This document shows positions 55,646 to 64,000 of a stretch of DNA of 64,000 nt, one piece after another. The DNA is from Prochilodus magdalenae (taxonomy: Eukaryota; Chordata; Actinopteri; Characiformes; Prochilodontidae), in assembly GCA_024036415.1 (NCBI GenBank), contig JAMWET010006936.1, forward strand, positions 640,001 through 704,000, in the 5' to 3' direction. A program made the position numbers and the translations under genes. Below the pieces are notes generated by a model. It was not told where the DNA came from. It saw nothing but the letters and a program-made list of their open reading frames with translations, and made no database searches. The first letter of the stretch is position 1; every line of letters starts with the position of its first letter.

Positions 55646-57900
55646 GCAGTAGAGAAGCTGTAAAACTCTACACAGTGTATGTAGTTACCATACACTGGTG
55701 ATTGTAGTTGTTGTTTACAGGGTCTCTGTAACTGGTCTACATCTATCTTTTTATGATATATGTAGTTATTTAACATCCTAGAAATACTTACTGTTATACT
55801 AAGAAAAGCATACAGTGATACTATTTATTTATTATGACCATCCAAAGCTATCATGTGTCTCCAATCGATACATCTATCAGGGATGTCTTAATTCCACGTG
55901 ATAGACTTTGAGGTACAGCAGTGCTCTAGAGCAAAGAGGGAATGTGTACATTAGTAACTAATTACATCTATTCGATTGGATGCTGCAGACACAATGTTCT
56001 CTGAATTTTGAAACTCTGATTGGGTAATATTTCATCAGCATGGATGTGTACTTGGTTACTTTTTAAAGCCTGTGATTTAGTAATATGTGGCATCCGTTTG
56101 TACATTTGTTTGAATAGAGGTTAGAGTGACCGCCATCCAGCAACAACAGCTGTGGAATTGTCCCTGATTCCAAAGGAGAATAGTAGGCCAACCCTGCCAT
56201 CCAGAGGCCATTTATGATACTGCAGCTCCATAGCATCAAGCTGTTTTTCTAGATTCATGCATGAATACATTACTTAGCTATGATGACCATCTAGTAGCAG
56301 TAGACGCTACGTAAACCATATTCTACCCATTTATCCACATCTGCAGACTATTCACTTGTTAAGTTAGTATGGCAATTGTGGAACGTCTGGAGCATAACAT
56401 AAAATAAGATGCCTTGATTGTCATGGCACAGTGTACAATAAAATTGAGCAGCAATCCAACATTTTATCCACAAAATAATTAAACACAGGGCTAAAATATA
56501 TAAAGTGCAGAATTAAGAGAGATAAACATTGTAATATACATATATACACTTAAAAAAATCTTTACATTTAAGAAATGACTATAAAACTATATATTCTAAG
56601 CAGACAATAGACAATAGACAGGTGAGGTAGCAGGTTAGTTATTGCACATTCCTTGGATAGCTTATAGAGTTATGAAATTATTGTACATCTCAAGAATTTT
56701 TGCACAGAAGAGTATATAGTGCAAAAAAAATAAAATAAAATAAAATAAAATAAAAAAATATATATATATATGTGTGTGTGTGTGTTTCTTTTTTTTTTTT
56801 GCGTGAGCCAAATTTTCTCACTATATTGGCAGATAATTTGACTTATTAGCCAAACCATTCAAAAGTAGCGTACATTTTACACCTGAAAACATCTTAAGGA
56901 TTATTGTGGTGTACTATGTAGAGTAGAAGTATGTGATTTTGCTAGTAGCTATACTTTGAGACAGCAATGCTATATGGAACCAATTCAAAAAAGGTTCTCT
57001 GAAGAACCATATACCTAGAAAAGCCATTTTACCATGCTATGTACCATGTGGGCCTATACATGTAATAGTAGTTTGAATGCTCACGGTTCTATATAGAACC
57101 ATTGCCTTTACTGATGTTTCCCAATTTGGGTCTGGAAGTCATCAAGCCTTGCACATTTTAGTGTTGTCACTCAAATCATAAATTAACCAACAAGACATCA
57201 GTGAGATTAAAATGTATCCTGATGCAGGGAAAATATTATAACGTAATAAATCGCTACTCTGTTTTTTTTTTTTTCAGAAACAATGTTCAGTTAATAATTT
57301 TGGTCACTAGAGGTCAGCAAAGTCCACTGCACCTGTAATATAAGTTGGAGGTAATGTAAGGAAGTTTAATGAACTAGTATGGATTTTAGAGTCTACTGAT
57401 ATTTGTCGACCAAAAGCTATATCTGGTGTTGCATTGCTTATTATAAACCAGGTTTGGCTATTTCCTATGTGCTATATCTGCAATAAATGTGACAAAAAAA
57501 AACATAGAATTGCCTGACATTTTTGATGATACAAGCACCAGAGTGAATTCAGGTGTCCTGTTAGAAGAACCCAGTAGAATCTTCTGCCATGGCTATAGCC
57601 CAGGGTTCGTTAGTCCTGATTCATGACTAGCACTCACGCTGGATTAGGCACCAGTACTGTTAGGCCTGCGCTTGGCCCTGGTGTCGCTAAAGAACCCCTA
57701 TCACACCCCGACCAGCTTTTGGCCAGGAGTTGCTGGAAATCAAACGGCTCATAACACAAGCACCGGTAGGGGAACACGGGCACAAGAGTGAAAAGAATCT
57801 GTGTTAATGTACTCGGGCGTCACACAGTGGAACATATTGCTTACAACCAGCACAATGACTCCGGGGTGACTTCGGTTACACGTTCCTGCCAACCGGTGGA
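55646..57900. other. Gene-free repeat-containing stretch
   Basis: Contains a TAAAA/TA/TG microsatellite (56725-56785). A TGCCTTGATTGTCATGGCACAGTGTACAATAAAATTGAGCAGC phrase near 56412-56455 is of a kind seen in teleost interspersed repeats. At 56965-57105 there is a repeat with GGTTCTCTGAAGAACC and GGTTCTATATAGAACC palindromes. No gene was recognised. Confidence 0.5.
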
Positions 57901-59320
57901 CTGTTACAGTGGAAGCAGAGGGTGCCATTCCTGCTGTGCTGCGATAAGAAGGGGAGGGGAGTGATGGAGACTCCAGTTTCAGCCCTGTCCCGCAGCCGCT
58001 GATTGACATGACTGAATGTGGCTTTTGATGTGCGGCTCCAGTTTAATTAAAGCGTTCGGTGGACTTCGTAGTGGTGCAAAGAGAGAGGGGCCAGGCTGAT
58101 AAATACTGAATGGAGGGGGAATTACAGACAGGTGCTTTGTGGAACGGGAGCTCTGGGACCTGGACGATGAAGGCTGCTCGTGTGGGTGTTGGTAGAAGGT
58201 GTCCTTATGCTAGCCTGGGGTCAGTTTTGAGGTGTCTTGTATACTGATTAACATTCAAGCTTGGAATAAGATGGTGCTGAAACAGGGCAGCTTGGACACA
58301 GTCGCCTGTGCCAGCACGGCCGAGGCCCTGTGCCCTCTGAGTAGCAGGCAGTGTGAGATTTCACACGGTCAAAACATGGCACAGACTCTCTGGTGTCAGG
58401 GTGGCGGTGTTTGGAGCAACAGAAGAGAGGGAGCAAGAGCGAGCACAGAGAAACTTTCTATCCTCCCAGGCTGATAGTCGGGTGTCAGGCTACCTGGGCG
58501 GGCTGGAGAGAGTGTGATAAAGTCATCTTGCCATCCATCCACCTGCTGGCTGCAGCTCCAGAGCCTTGGAACAGAGGCAGGTCTCTCCTCACCTCCCTGC
58601 TACCACTGCAGCGGTGCTCTGAAGTAGAGCAGTCTTGCGAAAAGTTACGTCCAGTCTGGTATGTTTGTGATGGAAACTGACGCTGAGAGTGGAGGGTGCA
58701 ATGGAGATCGGTTATCTGCATTCCAAGCCCACTCCCAGGCAGGGCTGAGCCCAGCTCAGGCATTTCAGGCAATAGGGGGCCAGGTCTCTAGAATGGACAG
58801 GTAATAGATACCCTTATGTCAGCCGTGGCTTGCACCGCCACCGACAACAAGGACCCCCTTTCACAACACATTGCCCCCCTCCCCATGACTTTCCATGAAT
58901 AAGTAATCATTCCATCACGGAGGCAGGCAGAGCACTTGGACCGGACCATTTCATGTGGCAGCCGCGGGTAAAGCGATCCCTCCCCTTGTCGTTTGTGGGG
59001 GAATCGGAGACGGAGGGTGGCACAGCCTTAGCAGAGCCGTAACCCTAGCCGTGCCTCTCGCTCTCTCTGTTTACCTGTCACATTGGGCCCATTGCTTTAT
59101 CCCGAGTGAGTGGCAGCCTGTTCACCTCCGCTCTATATCGCATCGGAATATTTAATGGCAAACAAGAAGGAGCACGGGGAGTAACCAGAGCCACGGCTTT
59201 CCACCGAGAAATGTAGGCTAAGAAGGCAGCTTGATCCCTGCCTATTGTAGGCCAAGCACACGCCATAGCTTAACGTTTGTTTTGGCGGATATAGGCTTTC
59301 GCTTTTGCAAGCGAAATAAA
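57900..59320. other. GC-richer unique block, no gene recognised
   Basis: This 1.4 kb stands out from the surrounding AT-rich, transposon-filled DNA: higher GC, no microsatellites and no recognised repeat. It has short AT cores (CCAGTTTAATTAAAGCG, GATAAATACTGAATGG, GGAATATTTAATGGCAAAC) in GC-rich flanks. No ORF reads as a known protein and no clear exon was found. Conserved non-coding sequence, or exons of an unrecognised gene, are possible. Confidence 0.4.
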
Positions 59321-59765
59321 GAAAGGGAGATAGGGAAAGGAGGGCTAAAAGACTTAAAGGTTTGTTACTTGAGGATTTGCGATAGCAGCTTTTACCTTTA
59401 GGAAGTTTTGTTAGCATTGTGTTGCAAGGCAAAGGTCTGTTACAGCCCACTAAATAGAATGGATCAGCAGTCTAAGATAAGGAGCCATGGTGAAATGGCA
59501 CTTGCTGTTGTACCAAAGAAAAGTGTCAAAAAGGGCTCAATGACACCTAGCCGTGGAAAGGTTTTGATCCATTACAAAGATCTGTACCAAGTTAACGGAT
59601 GAATGGAGGGGCTTGGTGTGAATGGAGGTTAGTGTTATTCTCAATGTGTTGTCTAGAATTCAGGACGAGGGGTCTCTGAAGATCTTCCAGTAGGTTAGTA
59701 TAGTAATATCAATAGTCACAAACAGAAGTGATTTAGCACCATACAATATATATACACTCTTCATC

Positions 59766-60480
59766 AAAACAATAGCTGCACCCAGAAGGAAGTGTCAGAT
59801 TGCAATGCTATTGGGAAGGAAGATAAAGGTGACCAGGAACAATAGATGATGATAAATGTACACTGATATGGGAAATATTTACTGAGCTACACATACAGAA
59901 GTAGTGTCTCTCAGTATGGTACCGGGCCCCCATGTATGCTGATGCAACATGCCAGGCGTCTCAGCATGATGTTGTAGAGGTTCCTAATGGTGTCCTGTAA
60001 TAATCCATCCCATGCAGCTTGAATATTCTCACACAGTTCCTGCAGATTTTGCGGTAGGGGTGGAGGTGGACAACAAACTGTTCATCTTGGTGCTGACCAC
60101 GATGCCTCCACACCTGGGTTCGTTGGTCGTCTCCACCAAGACAAAAGCGGGACTTGTCACTGAAGATGACCTGATGCCATTTTGAGTCACTCCATTACAG
60201 TCTGGCACAACATCGTAGCAGTGCTTGGCGGGGTTGACATGTGTTAAGGGCAGTTGTTGTAACAGTCTGTGTGCACCTGTGTTGTGTAGTCGTCTGCCTA
60301 TGGTGCTGGCACTAACTGGATGATTCATGGAGGACATCGCTGCTCACTGAATGTCTGCTATCGTAGCAGTCGGGTCAGTCTGCCGGTGCGTGGCCAAGCC
60401 TGAAACTTGAAAAATTTGCATGTGTCACAATGTCAAACCTACCCAAGAATTAGTTTCCTTTGAGGTGCAACCATTTGAGG
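59766..60480 (-). pseudogene. Tc1-like transposase remnant, family B copy 2
   Basis: The longest copy of family B. The minus-strand frame at 60029-60337 includes VSASTIGRRLHNTGAHRLLQ, followed by LPLTHV and an SDESRF-like region that has decayed. Downstream fragments match transposase C-terminal blocks. Several stops and frame changes are present. The plus-strand phrase CCATCCCATGCAGCTTGAAT is shared with copies at 53090 and 61851. Confidence 0.8.
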
Positions 60481-61850
60481 GGATTTGGCAAGAGACATGA
60501 TATACCCAAAACATTCTTCAGTGGTTCAGTTCAGTTTTCTGGGACTTGAATTACACGTACAAAAGAAATATGTGAGTAGCTTAAAATCTAGAAGTTCTTG
60601 ACGTGTCTGCTTGTTGGTTGTTCCATGACACCATGTCAATTACTTTCAGTCCCTCTTCAAAACCCCCATTAAATCATTGTGAATGAACGCAGTGTCGGCA
60701 ACATTGTGGCTAGCATATTGCTTTCACTAGAGCAGCGATAAGACACGGCAAGGTATCGCACACCCAAGAGCACTAGCGCTCTGAGGACAATGGCCATTGC
60801 ACTTTCCCCCAAAGATCCACTTACAGCCTCCCTGCACACTAGGCCTCAAGCTCCACACTGATAAATACTGCATCCCGCAATGTTCGCCATCAATTATTCA
60901 CCTTCTTTCCAGCTGCCATTCTCTCAGTACAAAATTCTTCTTGTGTTTGGGTATCTTTTGGTTTCAAGTGTCTGGGCGACAGAGCAACAAAAGGAAGGAG
61001 GGAGGGATATTGGATGCTTTGACAGGAGTGAGAGTTGATTTCTAATCATGTGCAAAGATCATGATATACTTCCTCAGTGATACATTTTCCATGCATGCAG
61101 TTCAAAAGCTGAACAATGAGGGACTGTATTAACCACTTTGGCTAGATTTCTCAGACTCTTGCGATGACAGAGAAAGGATATGATTGTGTTTTCACTTTGC
61201 CTGTATATGCCCAGCCTTAAAGCCACTGCTTTGAGAAGTTTCACATTGACTGTAAAAAGAACTTGTACTTGACCTGCTCACCGTGTTTCCACACCAGTGA
61301 AGATTGTGGCTGGACCACGCTCAGTGGAGGGGAAAATTCACATAGCAGAGACAGGAGGGGAAGCTCAGCAGAATCCACCAGCTTTTAGATCAATGCCTGT
61401 CTCTGGGGAACTGCCATCTTTTCTGCCACCTGCAGCAAAGGGGAAAACCCCAGTGATTTTATTAAAGGGTAAAGAGTGACAGCAGTCCATTTCCAGAAGA
61501 ATGGAGGGCCAAAGCTCACAGTGCTGAAAGTCCCGGATTGCCTTGCTGGAGGTTGGAGGTTCTGGTGTGGAAAGCTGAGAATAGACCCTCAAGCAAGTAT
61601 GGAGTTAATGCCAGTAGAGTTCAGATGCAAGAGTTTTGGCCTCTTTTAAAACATATAACATATAACAGTGGCTTCCAATCCTGATTAAGGAATACCCCTA
61701 GGGTTGTGAGACTCCAGAAACTGTAAAGTTGACTCTCTTTTCAACGTGCTGGGAATCCATAGACTTGATTCTAATACAGAGGCTTCTTAATTCCAAAAGA
61801 AAGATATAAAGAAAGACCTCTGGCAGGAGCAGTATAATATTTGTGATAAT
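60481..61850. other. Gene-free unique sequence
   Basis: Lies between two Tc1 remnants. The segments 60700-61010 and 61260-61600 are of mixed GC with no repeats. A 60-codon frame at 61297-61479 has an acceptor-like CCACACCAG before it and a donor-like AAAGGGTAAAG near its end. It matches no protein I recognise and is not called. Confidence 0.4.
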
Positions 61851-62225
61851 TATCTGAGATAATCCAGCCCATGAAGCTTGAATATTCTCACACAGTTCCT
61901 GCAGATTTTGCTGGTGGATTGACACCAGGCCTTCTGGACATGTTCATCTTGGTGCTGACCACGGTGCCTCCACACATGGATTCATTGGTTGTCTCCATCA
62001 ATTCAAAAGCAGGAGTCGTCACTGAACGTGGTCCTCTGCCATACTGCCACAAGATGAGTCACTCCATACACGACACCACTGCAGTCTTTGGTGATGCTGA
62101 CATGGTGTTAAAGGCAGTTGTAACGGTCTGTGTGTCATGCCTCACAATGTCAAACCTATCCACCAAGTTTAATTCCTGTCGGTTGATTCCTTCTGAGAGC
62201 AACTATCTGACAGGAATGTATTAGT
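61851..62225 (-). mobile_element. Tc1-like remnant, family B copy 3
   Basis: Shares ATTCTCACACAGTTCCTGCAGATTTTG, GTTCATCTTGGTGCTGACCACG and TGCCTCCACAC with copy 2, and CACAATGTCAAACCTA-CCACCAAGTTT-ATTCCTGTCG with copy 1. Degenerate, with no usable transposase frame. Confidence 0.78.
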
Positions 62226-62296
62226 TTCCTTCACTTCTATGTGTTCAACCAGTTTGAAAGGCAGGAACAGGCAGCATGTGGAACCACTTCACACTT

Positions 62297-63145
62297 CACT
62301 CTAGACTGCACTCTGGACTGCTCTAGACTGCACTCTAGACTGGACTCTGGACTGCATTCTGGATTGCTCTAGACTGCACTCTGGGCTACACTCTGGACTG
62401 CATTCTGGATTGGTCTAGACTGCACTCTGGACTGCACTCTGGACTGCTCTAGACTGCACTCTGGATTGCTCTAGACTGCACTCTGGACTGCACTCTGGAC
62501 TGCTCTAGACTGCACTTTGGACTGCTCTAGACTGCACTCCGAACTGCTCTAGACTGTACTCTGGACTGCTCTAGACTGCACTCTAGACTGCATTCTGGAT
62601 TGCTCTAGACTGCGCTCTGGGCTACACTCTGGGCTGCATTCTGGATTGCTCTAGACGGCACTCTGGGCTGCACTCTGGACTGCTCTAGACTGCACTCTGG
62701 GCTGCATTCTGGACTGCTCTAGACTGCACTCTGGGCTGCACTCTGGACTGCTCTAGACTGCACTCTGGGCTGCACTCTGGATTGCTCTAGACTGCACTCT
62801 AGACTGCATTCTGGATTGCTCTAGACTGCGCTCTGGGCTACACTCTGGGCTGCATTCTGGACTGCTCTAGACTGCACTCTGGGCTGCACTCTGGACTGCT
62901 CTAGACTGCACTCTGGGCTGCATTCTGGACTGCTCTAGACTGCACTCTGGGCTGCACTCTGGATTGCTCTAGACTGCACTCTAGACTGCATTCTGGATTG
63001 CTCTAGACTGCGCTCTGGGCTACACTCTGGGCTGCATTCTGGACTGCTCTAGACTGCACTCTGGGCTGCACTCTGGACTGCTCTAGACTGCACTCTGGGC
63101 TGCACTCTGGACTGCTCTAGACTGCACTCTGGGCTGCATTCTGGA
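62297..63145. repeat. Nested 10/12-bp tandem array with higher-order units
   Basis: About 850 bp built from two short modules: about 12 bp (TGCACTCTGGAC and variants CTCTGGGC, TTCTGGAT) and 10 bp (TGCTCTAGAC). They mostly alternate as 22-bp dimers. A longer pattern starting CTCTAGACTGCATTCTGGATTG, then GCGCTCTGGGCTACACTCTG, recurs at 62581, 62797 and 62979, so higher-order copies of 216 and 182 bp exist. No coding potential is claimed. Confidence 0.95.
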
Positions 63146-64000
63146 ACCAGCTCAATACACATCATATCCAGAGTGGTCTCCTCTTTTTAACTGACACCAA
63201 AAGAAGAAACTACACCACACCACATCACTACAAACTAGAATACCTCCATGAATTGTTTACTGGTAATGCCTACTTCAGATGTTTCCTCATTATGTCCCCA
63301 CCCACTTGTCAGAGTCCAGAGAACAGGTCTAACGCTCTCCTCTGTGGACCTTGTTTGGTGCGACAGGAGGACCTGAGGGGGAACACCCTGCTCTTCCACC
63401 TCAGTGAATCTAGGCCAGGACACTCAGACTGCATCACATGTTCATTTGACAGCTCGACCTCATCAAAAAAAAAAAAAGAAAAAGAAAACAGAGGTCCTAC
63501 AAAAACCCATTCTTTGAGAATGTATGATCAGTCTCTCCCTTACCTCTGCAGATTTCATTACATGCTAAGAAAGGAAACATGAGGCTAGTTATTTCTGAGA
63601 AAGAATTAGTTCTGCATTCAACAAGGTCATTCTGGTGTAGGTATTCCCATGGTGGAGGCTACAGTATGTTCACCTTACAGTGGTTTTGCATGTGCTTTGG
63701 AGAGTGGTGTCAAGGGAAGGTTGTGGAGCTTGTACTTTCAGTGGATGAAGGTCAGGCAAAAGACACTGATGGTGTCCAGAGAGAAAGTCTGAGCACTCTG
63801 AAACAAGAGCATCCCCAGTGTTGGAAGTGTCCTCTGTTTTTCTTCTATTCTTCTATTAATATCACTTCTTTCATATAGTGGCAAATGTGTTTACTGCCAA
63901 GAACAGGGCTCAGCAAAGTTCAGCCACTACTGGCTACCTGTCCTTAAATGTCCTATCAGTCTCCAGGACTGCTGTCCAGCTTGAAGTAGTGCCATTCTTC
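63146..64000. other. Window end, no gene recognised
   Basis: Unique-looking sequence with an A-rich run at 63464-63488. Open frames of about 100 codons at 63253-63582 and 63579-63878 show no recognisable motif and no clear splice context. Confidence 0.4.

Noticed and set aside
61297..61479. Possible orphan exon with acceptor-like and donor-like edges
   Set aside because: The predicted peptide matches nothing I recognise and no neighbouring exon was found. The splice signals are no better than expected by chance.
62297..63145. CRISPR-like array
   Set aside because: No unique spacers between repeats, and the context is eukaryotic. It is a minisatellite.
51013..64000. TADA2A (head-to-head neighbour of ACACA in human)
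   Set aside because: No segment translates to its ZZ-type zinc finger, SANT or SWIRM domains. It must lie beyond the window or be rearranged.

Overview
The window is vertebrate nuclear DNA, almost certainly from a teleost fish. It has long AT-rich introns with GT-AG splice sites, dinucleotide microsatellites, a tRNA-derived SINE with a teleost-type 3' tail, many decayed Tc1/mariner copies and hAT-type MITE/foldback repeats. The repeat styles suggest an otophysan (characin, catfish or cyprinid relative), but this is a weak inference.

One gene dominates. Acetyl-CoA carboxylase 1 (acaca) lies on the minus strand, from a CpG-rich promoter and non-coding first exon near 50661-50830 down to its stop codon at 4862-4864. 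I placed 53 coding exons by hand. Their phases all match, and together they give 7044 nt, or 2347 residues plus a stop. From memory, human ACACA has 2346 residues. The order is N-terminal regulatory segment with the AMPK-site serine, biotin carboxylase (BC), BC-BCCP linker, biotin carrier (BCCP) with its MKM biotin site, long central domain, then the N and C halves of the carboxyltransferase (CT). No frameshift or internal stop was found, so the gene looks intact. It would make malonyl-CoA in the cytosol for fatty-acid synthesis.

At the low-coordinate end, the last coding exon of aatf is on the plus strand (1488-1533), tail-to-tail with acaca. From memory, this is also the arrangement on human 17q12 (LHX1-AATF-ACACA-...-HNF1B), so the synteny supports both identifications. 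The 3.3 kb between the two stop codons holds the two 3' UTRs.

The introns carry a near-complete but dead Tc1 element with Sleeping-Beauty-type IR/DR ends (33127-34706), a 228 bp hAT-type MITE with an 8 bp target duplication (43621-43848), a foldback repeat (48808-49420), a tRNA SINE (5231-5434), a diverged intronic duplication (13607-14185) and many microsatellites. The 51-64 kb end, upstream of acaca, has no recognisable gene. It holds a cluster of Tc1/mariner transposase remnants, mostly on the minus strand, a block of GC-richer unique sequence at 57.9-59.3 kb, and a nested 10/12 bp tandem array at 62.30-63.15 kb.

I saw no wholly new biological system. The points most worth following up are a 24-nt microexon next to a regulatory serine of acaca, a duplicated donor site that could add seven residues in frame, a conserved-looking homeodomain-motif-rich block in the penultimate acaca intron, and an SRE-like inverted repeat in the promoter.
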